Below, piece after piece: positions 43,771 to 53,254 of a DNA stretch of 64,000 nt (the stretch's first letter is position 1; each line of letters starts with the position of its first letter). Both the position numbers and the translations under genes were made by a program. Location of the stretch: the NCBI GenBank assembly GCA_050187415.1, contig JBFWXN010000003.1, forward strand, positions 71,878 to 135,877. The letters are read 5' to 3'. The notes below the pieces were generated by a model. That model was not told the DNA's origin and searched no databases. It worked only from the letters and a program-made list of their open reading frames with translations. Source of the DNA: Ga0077555 sp050187415. Its GTDB lineage: Bacteria > Pseudomonadota > Alphaproteobacteria > Rhizobiales > Hyphomicrobiaceae.

Positions 43771-45495
43771 ATGGTCTTTCCAAGTGCACCACGGCCAACG
43801 CTCGGACGGCTTGCGGTGAAGACCGGCGCCCGGTGGCGCATTGGACGCTGGCGGCGGCCCAGCACCACGTCGTCCGGCTGGACGGCGGTGGTCGCCCTCG
43901 TCCTCGCCGTGATGCTGTTGCCGGTGATGACCACGATCATCCTGGCGCTCGGGTCGCTCGACAACACATGGTGGCATCTCGCCTCCACCATCCTGCCCCG
44001 CGTGCTGCGCGAGACCGGATTACTGATGGCTGGCGTCAGCATTGTGACGCTCGTCACCGGCACGCTTCCGGCTTGGATCGTTACCATGTATCGCTTTCCC
44101 GGTCATGCCGCGGTCGATCGCCTGCTGGTTCTGCCGCTGGCCATGCCGACCTACATCATCGCTTACGCTTACGTCGATTTTCTCGATGTCACCGGGCCGT
44201 TGCAGACGACGCTCCGGGAGGTCACCGGCTGGAAATCCGCCGCAGACTACTGGTTCCCCTCCGTGCGCTCGACCGGCGGCGCCGTTTTCATCCTGTCCGC
44301 CGCACTCTATCCGTACGTCTATCTCACCGCGCGCGCGAGTTTTGTGCAGCAGTCGGTGCGTGTCCTCGAGGTCGCGCGCACGCTCGGCCAGACGCCATGG
44401 GGGGCCTTCCGCTTCGTCGCGCTGCCGTTGGCCAAGCCGGCGCTGGCCGCGGGCGTAACACTCGCCCTGATGGAGACGCTGAACGACCTGGGTGCGGTTC
44501 AGCACCTCGGCGTCGAGACGCTCTCGGCGTCGATCTATTCGACCTGGCTGCAGCGATCGAGCTTGGCGGGGGCGGCGCAGATCGCGATGGTCGCATTGCT
44601 GGTCGTCGCTGCGCTCTTCTGGGCGGAGCGAGCGTTGCGCGGCGGCGGGCGGACCCACGACTCGAGCGGGCGGCTGAGGGCCGTGCCGTTCTCGGAACTC
44701 GAAGGTTGGCGGGCGGGCGCGGCCTTCGTCTGCTGCCTGGCGCCGGCGCTCATGGGGTTCGTCATTCCATTCGGCGTACTCGCAGCCAACGCCGTAACCC
44801 ATTACTCGGATGCGCTGGAGCAGGGCTTCTGGCGCGCCGGCGCAAACAGCATTGTGCTTGCCGCGCTCGCTGCCGCTGCAACCGTAGGCTTGGGTATGCT
44901 GATGGCTTATGCCCGCCGTGTCGCGTCCAATGCCTTTACGCGCCCTGCGGTTCGGTTGGCTGGCCTTGGATACGCGCTACCCGGGACGGTACTGGCATTG
45001 GGCCTGCTTATTCCGCTGGCCGCGGCCGACAATCGCATCGATGCGCTGCTTCGGAGCTGGTTCGGCATCTCGACCGGGCTCATCCTGTCGGGCACCATGG
45101 CGACCCTGGTGCTGGCCTACACAGTGCGCTTTCTCGCCGTCGCCCACGGCACGATCGAGGCCAGCCTCGACCGCATTTCGCCGAACCTCGATGCGGCCGC
45201 GCGCACATTGGGCGAAACCGCCCTCTCGGCGCTGCGGCGCGTGCATCTGCCACTGCTCTTACCGGCCTTGGCGACGTCAGCACTTCTGGTCTTCGTCGAT
45301 GCCATGAAGGAGCTGCCGGCGACGCTGCTCCTGCGTCCATTCAACTTCGAGACACTCTCGACGCACGTCTACGCGCTGACCGCGCTCGAGCAGGTCGAGG
45401 CCGCGAGCGTGGGCGCCGTTGCCATCGTACTGGTCGGGCTGGTGCCGGTGCTGCTGCTGCACAAAGCGATCGCCCAGGGCCGGGTCGGCGGATGA
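43771..45495 (+). CDS. FbpB/SfuB-type ABC permease, fused double permease (iron-type)
   Basis: 574 residues from ATG 43771 (upstream residues are basic and unlikely). Two BPD_transp domains in one protein, each with six helices and the cytoplasmic EAA loop: EVARTLGQTPWGAFRFVALPLAKPALAAG and AARTLGETALSALRRVHLPLLLPALATS. This is the Fe(3+) FbpB/SfuB architecture, in which one polypeptide replaces the two-permease set. The periplasmic binding protein (FbpA) and ATPase (FbpC) are not adjacent, so it is an orphan. Ligand (ferric ion or a related anion such as phosphonate/thiamine) cannot be told from the permease alone. Confidence 0.85.
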   Translation: MVFPSAPRPTLGRLAVKTGARWRIGRWRRPSTTSSGWTAVVALVLAVMLLPVMTTIILALGSLDNTWWHLASTILPRVLRETGLLMAGVSIVTLVTGTLPAWIVTMYRFPGHAAVDRLLVLPLAMPTYIIAYAYVDFLDVTGPLQTTLREVTGWKSAADYWFPSVRSTGGAVFILSAALYPYVYLTARASFVQQSVRVLEVARTLGQTPWGAFRFVALPLAKPALAAGVTLALMETLNDLGAVQHLGVETLSASIYSTWLQRSSLAGAAQIAMVALLVVAALFWAERALRGGGRTHDSSGRLRAVPFSELEGWRAGAAFVCCLAPALMGFVIPFGVLAANAVTHYSDALEQGFWRAGANSIVLAALAAAATVGLGMLMAYARRVASNAFTRPAVRLAGLGYALPGTVLALGLLIPLAAADNRIDALLRSWFGISTGLILSGTMATLVLAYTVRFLAVAHGTIEASLDRISPNLDAAARTLGETALSALRRVHLPLLLPALATSALLVFVDAMKELPATLLLRPFNFETLSTHVYALTALEQVEAASVGAVAIVLVGLVPVLLLHKAIAQGRVGG

Positions 45496-45549
45496 GGCGC
45501 GCAGACTTTTCTCTGCCGTCTCCTCCCGCCCCACAGTTTCACGATCGCA

Positions 45550-46290
45550 CTACACCGACAGGTACCGCGTCACGAGATCGGGCCCGGCATCCAGCTCCGC
45601 CAGCGTGCCCGAGAATCGTACCACCCCCGTCTCCAGGACAAGCACTCGGTCGGCAAACCCGCGTGCGAAGGCGAGGTTCTGCTCCGAGACCAGCAGCGCG
45701 AGGCCGCGCGCCTTGAGTGCGATGACAGCCTCGGCGATGCGTTCGAGAATGATCGGCGCAAGGCCTTCCGAAGGTTCGTCGAGCAGCAGCAGGCGTGGAT
45801 TTCCCATCAGCGTGCGCGCGATAGCCAGCATCTGCTGCTCGCCACCAGATAGGTATCCCGCCCGGCGAGCTGCGATCGCTTCGAGCGGCGGAAACAACGC
45901 CCAGATCTGGGCTTCGGTCCAGGCGTGCCCGCTCCGTGCCGGCTGCCGGCCAACGGCCAGGTTCTCGGCAACGGTCAGGCCGGCGAAGATGCGGCGATCC
46001 TCGGGAACGTAGCCTACACCAGCCCGGGCGATGCGGTGCGTGGGAAGCTCATCGATCCGCCGGCCATCGAGGGTGATCCGTCCCTGGCGCTCCACCTCGA
46101 GCCCCATGATAGCCTTCAGCGTCGTCGATTTCCCCGCGCCGTTGCGCCCCAACAGCACGACGGCTTCGGATGCTCTGGCAGCGAGCGAGACGCCCGAAAG
46201 CACCTTGGCACGACCGTAGCTCGCCGCCAGCTCTGCCACATCGAGCAAAGGCCGGGCGCCGGTTGCATCGTCTGTCGTTGCAGTGATCAT
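45550..46290 (-). CDS. livF: Branched-chain amino-acid-type ABC ATPase LivF
   Basis: 246 residues from ATG 46290. ATPase signatures: Walker A LLGRNGAGKST, Q-loop region, ABC signature YLSGGEQQMLAIARTLM, Walker B LLLLDEPSEGLAPI and the H-loop replaced by the usual LivF LLVSEQNLAFA. The gene overlaps the livG stop by four bases (ATGA). It is the last gene of livK-livHM-livG-livF on the minus strand. It powers uptake of branched-chain amino acids or related compounds; LivF ends the operon in the standard order. Confidence 0.93.
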   Translation of the reverse strand: MITATTDDATGARPLLDVAELAASYGRAKVLSGVSLAARASEAVVLLGRNGAGKSTTLKAIMGLEVERQGRITLDGRRIDELPTHRIARAGVGYVPEDRRIFAGLTVAENLAVGRQPARSGHAWTEAQIWALFPPLEAIAARRAGYLSGGEQQMLAIARTLMGNPRLLLLDEPSEGLAPIILERIAEAVIALKARGLALLVSEQNLAFARGFADRVLVLETGVVRFSGTLAELDAGPDLVTRYLSV

Positions 46291-47063
46291 GGGCGGCCTT
46301 CGACGACGCTCTGCCCGAGATAGACGTCGCGCACTTGCGGATTGTCGTGGATCTCGTCCGGTGTTCCGGTCGCGATCAATTCGCCACGGCTCATCACCAG
46401 AACGCGCTCCGCGTATCGGAAGACGACACCCATGTCGTGCTCGGTAAAGAGGATCGAAGCCCCGCGTGACCGGGCGGTGCCGACCGCGAGGGCCATCAGC
46501 GCCCCGCGCTCGGCCGCGGCCATGCCGGCGGTCGGCTCGTCCATGAGCAGCAGCCGCGGCGCGTTGGCGAGGGCGACGGCCAGCTCCACGCGCTTGAGAT
46601 CGCCGTAGGCGAGGGTCCCGCAGACACGGTCGGCAAAGTCTTCGAGGCCGACATCGACCATCAGCTGGTGCGTTTCTGCGGCATCGAGCGCCGGCATGCG
46701 CTGGAACGATCCGGGCCATCGCCATGGCCCTCCGCTGGCTGCCATCACGCCGACCGCCACGTTTTCGCGCACGGTCATCGAGGCAAACGTGGCGGTTATC
46801 TGAAATGTCCGCGCGACCCCGCGCCGCCAAAGGGCACGCGGCGCAAGGCCGGTTACGTCGGCCCCGTCGATCGTGACGCGACCCTGATCAGGCTTCAACT
46901 GGCCATTGATCAGGTTGAACGTCGTCGTTTTGCCCGCGCCGTTCGGACCGATAAGGGCCACAACCTCGGCGCTCGCCACCGCGAACGATACATCGCTCAC
47001 GGCCTTGAAGCCGTCGAAGGATTTCACGAGACCTTTGACCTCGAGTGCGGTGTCCGCCGTCAT
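46287..47063 (-). CDS. livG: Branched-chain amino-acid-type ABC ATPase LivG
   Basis: 258 residues from ATG 47063. Walker A LIGPNGAGKTTTFNLI, the LivG-specific FQITATFASMTVRENV loop, signature LAYGDLKRVELAVALA (Y-G instead of S-G, usual in LivG) and Walker B LLLMDEPTAGM, then LFTEHDMGVVF. The start overlaps the stop of livHM (47060-47063). The longer upstream frame is readthrough of livHM. Paired with LivF as the heteromeric nucleotide-binding engine of the importer. Confidence 0.93.
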   Translation of the reverse strand: MTADTALEVKGLVKSFDGFKAVSDVSFAVASAEVVALIGPNGAGKTTTFNLINGQLKPDQGRVTIDGADVTGLAPRALWRRGVARTFQITATFASMTVRENVAVGVMAASGGPWRWPGSFQRMPALDAAETHQLMVDVGLEDFADRVCGTLAYGDLKRVELAVALANAPRLLLMDEPTAGMAAAERGALMALAVGTARSRGASILFTEHDMGVVFRYAERVLVMSRGELIATGTPDEIHDNPQVRDVYLGQSVVEGRP

Positions 47064-48934
47064 GACGACCGCCTCCTTGCCAGCCATGCCTCGAATGTGC
47101 CCGTAATCCCGCGCGGGAAGGCGACAGCCAGCAGTACGATCGATGCGCCGAGCACAGCTTGCCAATACTCGGTCGCGCGCGTCAGCCAATCCGAGAGCAG
47201 GGTGAAGATGAGGGCACCCACCACCGGTCCGGCAAGAGTCTCCACTCCGCCGAGCAGCACCATCACGAGTGCATCGACCGAGCGCGGTATCGCTAGAACG
47301 TCAGGCGCGAGCGAGCCTTTCGAAAAAACGAGAAGTGCGCCGCCAAGTCCTGCCACCGTTCCGGACAGCACGAACGCCGTGAGCCGCAGCGCCCTGGTCG
47401 CGAGGCCCGACGCCTCGGCGCGTCGCGCGTGATCGCGCGTTGCCCTCAATGCATAGCCGAATGGCGTGTGTGCGAGATGCCAGATGCCGGCGATGACCGC
47501 GCCTGCGACCACGATCGCCAGCAGATAATACGTCCATTTCGCCGACAGCATCGCCGGTGGCCAGATGCCGATCAGGCCGTTCGAGCCACCGGTTACGTCG
47601 TCCCATTGGAAGGCTATGGCCCATAGAATCTGCGCGAATGCCAGCGTCAGCATCGCCAGCGATATCCCCGACGCCTGCAGCGCGAGACGCCCGATCACTG
47701 CGGCAAGCAATGCCGCGAGCAGGACACCGATCAGCAGGCAAACGCCGAACGGAAGCCCGGCAAGGGCAGAGAGCGCCGCGCCGTAGGCGCCCGCGCCGAA
47801 GTAGGCTGCATGCCCGAACGAGGCCATGCCGCCCCAGCCCATAAGGATGGCAAGGCTCGCCGCCAGCAACGAAAATGCGGCGATATCCGTCAGCAGCACC
47901 AGTGAGTAGCGGTCCACGACGAGAGGGGTCAGTAGCAATCCCGCGAAGATCAGCGCCGTCGCGATCCAATGCGTGAGGGAGGGACGTGCCAGCGGCGCGA
48001 ACTCGGTGGCGCTGCCGCGCTGCTCGGCTGGCTCCTTGCCGAGCAGCCCATGCGGGCGCGCCAGCAGGACCACGGCCATCACGACGAATTCGGCGACGAG
48101 CGTCAGCTTGGTGAACGATACGGTAAAGCCTGCGATGCTGCTCGTTCCGAGCCCGATGCACCAGGCCTTGATCACCGAGATCAGCACGGCTGCAAGGTAG
48201 GCCCCAGGAATGCTGCCGAGGCCGCCGACCACGGTCACCACGAAAACGTCCGCAATGATGGACAGGTCCATGCCGAGGCTCGCCGGCTCGCGCGGTAGCG
48301 CCAACGCCCCTGCCAGGCCCGCCAGGAATGCACCGAGTGCGAGCACGCTCGAGAACAGGATCGTCTGGTCGATGCCGAGGGCCGCCGTGATCTCGCGGTC
48401 CTCGGTGGCCGCACGCACCTTGAGGCCCCAGTGCGTCCGGTCGAGTAGCCACCACATAAACGCGAGCATCGCCGGCCCGAGCCCGAGCAGGAACAAATCG
48501 TAGGCCGGCATCCGCTTGCCGAAGATCGAGACGCTGCCCGTCAGGCCAGGCGCCCTCGGTCCGAGAATGTCTTCGGGCCCCCACGCGGCGAGCGCCACGT
48601 CCTTGACGATCAGCACGAGGCCGAACGTTGCGACGAGCTGCAGCAGCTCGGGCGCGCTGTAAAGACGCCTCAGCACCACCACTTCGATGACGAGCCCGAC
48701 CGCGGCGACGGCAAGCGCTGCCCCCAATGCGCCGCCCCAGAAGCCGAGTGCGCCGCCGCCGAGCCGATCGAACAGCGAGGCGCCGATGTAGGCCCCGAGC
48801 ATGTAGAGCGAGCCGTGCGCGAAATTGACGATCCGCGTAACGCCGAAAATCAGCGTCAGTCCGAGAGCCACCAGAAACAGCAGCGACGCACTAGCGAGGC
48901 CATTCAGCGTCTGGATAGCGAGCGAGGCGAGCAT
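47060..48934 (-). CDS. LivH-LivM fused branched-chain amino-acid-type permease
   Basis: 624 residues from ATG 48934, which opens with IQTLNGLASASLLFLVALGL as LivH does; upstream residues lack character. The first half (to about 290) is LivH: GVTRIVNFAHGSLYMLGAY and VVTVVGGLGSIPGAYLAAVLI. The second half (about 315-624) is LivM: SLAILMGWGGMASFGHAAYFGAGAYGAAL, GNSGGLIGIW-type loop (DVTGGSNGLIGIWP) and VMVLLGGVETLAGPVVGA. In most bacteria livH and livM are separate genes, so this is a fusion. It sits between livK (112 bases upstream) and livG (overlapping), which keeps the normal livKHMGF order. Confidence 0.88.
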   Translation of the reverse strand: MLASLAIQTLNGLASASLLFLVALGLTLIFGVTRIVNFAHGSLYMLGAYIGASLFDRLGGGALGFWGGALGAALAVAAVGLVIEVVVLRRLYSAPELLQLVATFGLVLIVKDVALAAWGPEDILGPRAPGLTGSVSIFGKRMPAYDLFLLGLGPAMLAFMWWLLDRTHWGLKVRAATEDREITAALGIDQTILFSSVLALGAFLAGLAGALALPREPASLGMDLSIIADVFVVTVVGGLGSIPGAYLAAVLISVIKAWCIGLGTSSIAGFTVSFTKLTLVAEFVVMAVVLLARPHGLLGKEPAEQRGSATEFAPLARPSLTHWIATALIFAGLLLTPLVVDRYSLVLLTDIAAFSLLAASLAILMGWGGMASFGHAAYFGAGAYGAALSALAGLPFGVCLLIGVLLAALLAAVIGRLALQASGISLAMLTLAFAQILWAIAFQWDDVTGGSNGLIGIWPPAMLSAKWTYYLLAIVVAGAVIAGIWHLAHTPFGYALRATRDHARRAEASGLATRALRLTAFVLSGTVAGLGGALLVFSKGSLAPDVLAIPRSVDALVMVLLGGVETLAGPVVGALIFTLLSDWLTRATEYWQAVLGASIVLLAVAFPRGITGTFEAWLARRRSS

Positions 48935-49046
48935 CGGCGTCGTCACGTTCTCGAAGAGCACCAGGTTGGATCGGCGCAGCCAGCAAATGAAGACGGGCCC
49001 AAATCGGGCCCGCCCCTCATAGTTCCTGCACAAGCCACGATGGAGA

Positions 49047-50264
49047 TCAAGGAGCCGGCCGCAATGCTTTGACGGCCGCGTCCGGCGGCAAGTGCTTCTC
49101 GCCCGGCTCGTACCGCCAGTCGATCATGGCTCCCTTGCCGTCCTTGACCGCTGTCCGCCCGACAAAGGCGCCCATCGTCGACTGATGATCGATGTCGCGA
49201 TACGTGACTTTGCCGAAAGGCGTCTCGACCTCCAGACCCGCCATCGCCTTGACCATCGTCTCGGTGTCGGTCCCACCCGCCTTGGCGAGCACGGCCGCCA
49301 CCGACTTCAGTGCCGAATAGCCGACGACCGAGCCGAGCCTAGGATAGTCGTTCCACTTGGCCCGATAGGCTTCGAGAAATTTGGTGTGTTCGGGCGTCTT
49401 GATCTGGACCCACGGGTAACCCGTCACGTACCACCCAACCGGCGCTTCGGACTTCAGCGGATCGAGATATTCAGGCTCTCCGCCCAGCAGCGAGAACACG
49501 GCGACATCCGAGAAGATGCCGCGCGTGGTGCCTTCACGCACGAATTTCTGCAAGTCGGGTCCGAAGGTGACGTTGAAGATCGCGTCCGGCTTGGCGTCGC
49601 CGATGGCCTGTGCGACGGCTCCGGCTTCGATCTTGCCCAGTGGCGGCGCCTGTTCGGCGACGAACTCGACGCCCGGCTGGCGCTCCTTCATCAGCGCTTT
49701 GAACGAGGCGACGGCAGATTGGCCATACTCGTAATTGGGATAGACGAGGGCCCACTTCTTCTTGCCGAGCTTGGCCGCTTCCTCGACCAGCATGTGCACC
49801 TGCATGTAGGTCGAGGCGCGCAGGCGGAACGTATAGGCGTTGCCGTTCTCCCAGACGATCTTGTCCGTCAGCGGCTCGGCAGCGATGAACAGCACTTTCT
49901 GCTGCTTGGCGAAGCTTGCGATGGCGAGCCCGACGTGGCTGAGAAAACCACCCGTGAGCAGCGAGACTTTCTCGCGGCTGACAAGCTCCTCGGCAACGCG
50001 CACCGCATCGCCCGGCGAGGCGTTGTCGTCGCGGCTCACCACTTCGATCTTCCGCCCATTGATGCCGCCTGCTGCGTTGATTTCTTCGACGGCGAGCTCC
50101 CAGCCCTTCTTGTAGGGCTCGAGAAAAGCAGGGATGGCCTTGTAGCTGTTCAACTCACCGATGCGGATAGGGTCCTGGGCACGAACATCGATCGGCAACG
50201 CCGTTGCGATGATCGCAGCCGACGCGAAGGCAAGCCCCAAACAGGCTGAAAAAGTAAACTTCAT
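49047..50264 (-). CDS. livK: Periplasmic branched-chain amino-acid-type binding protein LivK
   Basis: 405 residues from ATG 50264 with GAGGAG 9 bases in front. Signal peptide MKFTFSACLGLAFASAAIIATALPIDVRA. Mature protein: IRIGELNSYKAIPAFLEPYKKGWELAVEEINAAGGINGRKIEVVSRDD, the usual opening of Peripla_BP_6. SVVGYSALKSVAAVLAKAGG and FGKVTYRDIDHQSTMGAFVG are typical later parts. It delivers its ligand to the LivHM permease. Long variants like this in Hyphomicrobiales often bind urea, short-chain amides or aromatic acids rather than leucine, so the ligand is open. Confidence 0.92.
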   Translation of the reverse strand: MKFTFSACLGLAFASAAIIATALPIDVRAQDPIRIGELNSYKAIPAFLEPYKKGWELAVEEINAAGGINGRKIEVVSRDDNASPGDAVRVAEELVSREKVSLLTGGFLSHVGLAIASFAKQQKVLFIAAEPLTDKIVWENGNAYTFRLRASTYMQVHMLVEEAAKLGKKKWALVYPNYEYGQSAVASFKALMKERQPGVEFVAEQAPPLGKIEAGAVAQAIGDAKPDAIFNVTFGPDLQKFVREGTTRGIFSDVAVFSLLGGEPEYLDPLKSEAPVGWYVTGYPWVQIKTPEHTKFLEAYRAKWNDYPRLGSVVGYSALKSVAAVLAKAGGTDTETMVKAMAGLEVETPFGKVTYRDIDHQSTMGAFVGRTAVKDGKGAMIDWRYEPGEKHLPPDAAVKALRPAP

Positions 50265-50534
50265 GGGAAAGGCTCCTCGATGGGATCTCTCGGCCGGACG
50301 CTTGGCGAAGCCGGCGGGGGTTGCCCCCTTCGGTGGGGCAGGGAGAGGGGCCCGAAGACTTCCGAGCATAAACACCATCGGCGGACATGCAAGCGCGACG
50401 GCACAATGACGTCTCGACATCGGGCCGCTGGCTCTCGGCCATCTGGCGAACTTTCGTCCGCAGCGCGGCCGAAACACAACCTGCGCCCGAGCGACGATAG
50501 CGCGAGATGGCGTGCGAGACGGCAATCGGGCGGT

Positions 50535-52559
50535 TCAGTGCAACGTGCGCGTATGTGGCAGCCAGGTCGCCGATGTGCCGAATGCATCCTTGTCCGCATG
50601 TGCCGGCCGATAGCCTTCCACGGTCCGCGCAAGAATGTCCTGGATCGCTTCGCGGCTGCCGTTCTCGAGCTGCATGGCGGCCTCGAGCTTGGCCAGTTCG
50701 CGCTCGAGCTCGGCCGCCGGCAGAAACGGCTCTTTGTTCTGGTGAATGCGCGGATGCTCCGTCTCGGTCATGCGCTGCTCGTCGAGCAGAAGCTCCTCGA
50801 AAAGCTTCTCTCCGGGCCTCAACCCGATGTAGCGGATCGCGATGTCGCCGAGTGGATGGTCCTCGTCTCGAACCTCGAGGCCCGCCAGACGGATCATCGT
50901 CCGCGCGAGATCGTCGATACGAACGGGCTCCCCCATATCGAGAACGAAGACCTCGCCCCCCTTCGCCATCGCTCCGGCCTGGATCACCAGAGCGGCGGCC
51001 TCCGGAATCGACATGAAATAGCGGATCACGTCGCGATGGGTGACGGTCACCGGGCCGCCGTCCTGGATCTGCCGTCGAAAGCGGCGCACGACAGAGCCCG
51101 AGCTGTCGAGCACGTTGCCGAAGCGGACCATCGTGAACACGGTCGTCGATCGCCGCGCGGCCGCCGCCTGAAACACCAACTCGGCGAGGCGCTTGCTCGC
51201 CCCCATGATGTTGGTCGGCCGGACCGCCTTGTCGGTGGAGACCAGCACTACCCGCTCGACGCCCGCCCGAAGCGCCATCCGCGACAGCACGAGTGTTCCG
51301 AACGTATTGTTCTTCAGGCCAGCGATCGGATTGGTCTCGACGATCGGAACATGCTTGTAGGCGGCCGCGTGGTAGATCGTCTCGACGCCGTGCTGGCGCA
51401 TCGTCAGCTCGAGCAGCCGTGCATCGTCGACGGAGCCCAGCACAGCCACGACATCGGGCCGCGACGGCGTCGCCGAGCCGTCGGCATCGACGAATTCGTC
51501 GATGCGGGCAAGTGCGTCCCGCACCTCCGTTTCGATCTCGTAGAGCGCCGCCTCTGAGAGCTCCAGCAACACCAGGCGGCCAGGTCCTTGCCGCAGGATC
51601 TGGCGCACAAGCTCGCTGCCGATCGTGCCGCCCGCCCCGGTCACCATCACGGATTTGCCGCGAATGGATCGCGCCAGCAGTTCCGAGTCCGGCGGAACCG
51701 GGTCGCGCGCCAGCAGATCGTCCACGTCGATCGCCCGCAGGTCGGTCACCGAGACCCGGCCCGTGGCAATGTCTTCCAGAGCGGGCATCGTTTTCACACG
51801 GACGGGATGCCGTGCCAGCCGGCGGATGATGTCCTGGCGTTCACTGCGTTGCCGGCGCGGCAGCGCGAGCAGAACTTCTTTCACGCCGTCCCGTTCGACG
51901 AAGCGACCGAGCTTGCTCTCCCGGTAGACCTTGAGGCCGCCGACCTGCTGGCCGATCAGGCTCGGAACGTCGTCGAGAAAGCCGATGGCCTCGTGGTCGG
52001 GGCTGTTGCGTAGCGCATCCAGTAACTGCAAGCCATCGCCGCCCGCGCCATAGATGAGCACCCGCGCGCGATTGGGCAGGACAACCTTTCCCGGTAGCCC
52101 CGTGACGAGCAGATGCACGGCCGCCTGTCGACTGCCCCAGACGAGCAGGCTGCCGATGATCGGAAACAGGAAGATGACCGACCTCGGAATCCAGATCTCC
52201 CGGTCGCCGGCGCCGACCGCCATCAAAATCACGACCGCCCAGACCAGTGTCGCGAGGCACGTACCGCCCAGGATGCGCAACGCGCCACGATGACCGATGA
52301 AGCGGGTGACGAGCCTGTAAAGGCCGAGGAAGTGAAAAACGATGACGCCGGCGATCGGCGCGCTGAGAAGCACCAGCGCGAGTGAAAAATTGGGCGGTAC
52401 GTAGGGCGCAAGCAACCGAAGCGAAAACGCCAGCCACACGCCGAGCGTGAGCAACACCAGGTCGTTCGCCATCAGGGTGACGCGCTTCGCGGTTCGGGAC
52501 TGGCTGACCAGCCAAGTCCTCGCCGCGATGATGCGCGAAGCGACCTTATCCTGGCTCAC
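50535..52559 (-). CDS. CapD/FlaA1-type nucleotide-sugar 4,6-dehydratase/epimerase, membrane-anchored
   Basis: 674 residues. Four to five N-terminal membrane helices (VTLMANDLVLLTLGVWLAF, LVLLSAPIAGVIVFHFLG, LGGTCLATLVWAVVILMAVG, SVIFLFPIIGSLLVWG), then a CoA-binding-like domain (ARVLIYGAGGDGLQLLDAL) and the catalytic SDR domain: VMVTGAGGTIGSELVRQIL, IYHAAAYKHVPIVE, VVLVSTDKAVRPTNIMGASKRLAE, with the C-terminal RPGEKLFEELLLD. Such proteins start synthesis of di-deoxy-aminosugars for O-antigen, capsule or glycans (PglF/WbpM/CapD type). It stands alone, without sugar transferases, at a site between liv and CoA-transferase genes. Confidence 0.92.
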   Translation of the reverse strand: MSQDKVASRIIAARTWLVSQSRTAKRVTLMANDLVLLTLGVWLAFSLRLLAPYVPPNFSLALVLLSAPIAGVIVFHFLGLYRLVTRFIGHRGALRILGGTCLATLVWAVVILMAVGAGDREIWIPRSVIFLFPIIGSLLVWGSRQAAVHLLVTGLPGKVVLPNRARVLIYGAGGDGLQLLDALRNSPDHEAIGFLDDVPSLIGQQVGGLKVYRESKLGRFVERDGVKEVLLALPRRQRSERQDIIRRLARHPVRVKTMPALEDIATGRVSVTDLRAIDVDDLLARDPVPPDSELLARSIRGKSVMVTGAGGTIGSELVRQILRQGPGRLVLLELSEAALYEIETEVRDALARIDEFVDADGSATPSRPDVVAVLGSVDDARLLELTMRQHGVETIYHAAAYKHVPIVETNPIAGLKNNTFGTLVLSRMALRAGVERVVLVSTDKAVRPTNIMGASKRLAELVFQAAAARRSTTVFTMVRFGNVLDSSGSVVRRFRRQIQDGGPVTVTHRDVIRYFMSIPEAAALVIQAGAMAKGGEVFVLDMGEPVRIDDLARTMIRLAGLEVRDEDHPLGDIAIRYIGLRPGEKLFEELLLDEQRMTETEHPRIHQNKEPFLPAAELERELAKLEAAMQLENGSREAIQDILARTVEGYRPAHADKDAFGTSATWLPHTRTLH

Positions 52560-52740
52560 ACGACGCTCCCCCGCGGACGACGCGATCCATCAAGTCCGAC
52601 GAACCGAAAGCATAGCTATACGCGCCTTCGGTCAAGAACGACAACTTTGGCACAAGCGCTGCCGGATTTCCCCAGTTTCCGCCTGCGTCGCATTCAAGCC
52701 GTCGCCGACCTCCGGCACCTGCCAGCCGACACGCTCCCGC

Positions 52741-53136
52741 TCAGGTGATATGCGCGCCGCGCTCGAGCAATTCGACAGAGACGCCCTCGGGGCCTTCGAT
52801 GAAGGCGATGCGCGTGCCGGGCCGGATCGTCTCGGGCCCGCGCGTGAATTTTGCGCCCTTGGCCTTCAGCTCTGCACATACCTTGTCGATGTCTTTGCAC
52901 TCGAGCCCGAAGTGGTCGAGGCCGCGATACGGATGCGTGGCGCCCTCCGCCGCCTTGGGGTCGCCCGAGACGTCGAGGATGAAGATGTTGGCCCCCCCGA
53001 GCTTCAGGTCGATGCGCGGCTTGCCGGCTACGGTCGTGCGGATCACCTCGGCTCCGAGCATGCTCTCGAAGTACTTGGCCATGGCGTCGGGGTCTCGGGT
53101 GAAGATGTGGATATGGTCGAACGTGTACTTGGTCAT
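52741..53136 (-). CDS. VOC/glyoxalase-fold protein
   Basis: 131 residues from ATG 53136, with GGAGGT in front. One VOC module pair: YTFDHIHIFTRDPDAMAKYFESMLGAE and GLDHFGLECKDIDKVCAELKAKG, then RIAFIEGPEGVSVELLERG. The H in DHIHI, H in LDHFGLE and the final E in SVELLE suit metal binding as in methylmalonyl-CoA epimerase or glyoxalase I. It follows the CoA-transferase gene after 118 bases in the same direction, so a CoA-ester substrate is possible. Confidence 0.78.
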   Translation of the reverse strand: MTKYTFDHIHIFTRDPDAMAKYFESMLGAEVIRTTVAGKPRIDLKLGGANIFILDVSGDPKAAEGATHPYRGLDHFGLECKDIDKVCAELKAKGAKFTRGPETIRPGTRIAFIEGPEGVSVELLERGAHIT

Positions 53137-53254
53137 CGGCGTACCTCCTGCCATTGGACCGGTGCGGCTTGGAAGCTCGAAGACTGGCACCGAGCTGAGC
53201 AAGCGAGCATGGCGCAGCACGCCCAAAGGAGGCAAGAGGCGACGAATGACGCCG

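Noticed and set aside
43581..45716. A 711-codon plus-strand frame over the iron-type permease
   Set aside because: Arg/His/Gly-rich with no membrane helices; the other frame encodes the permease with clear helices and EAA loops.
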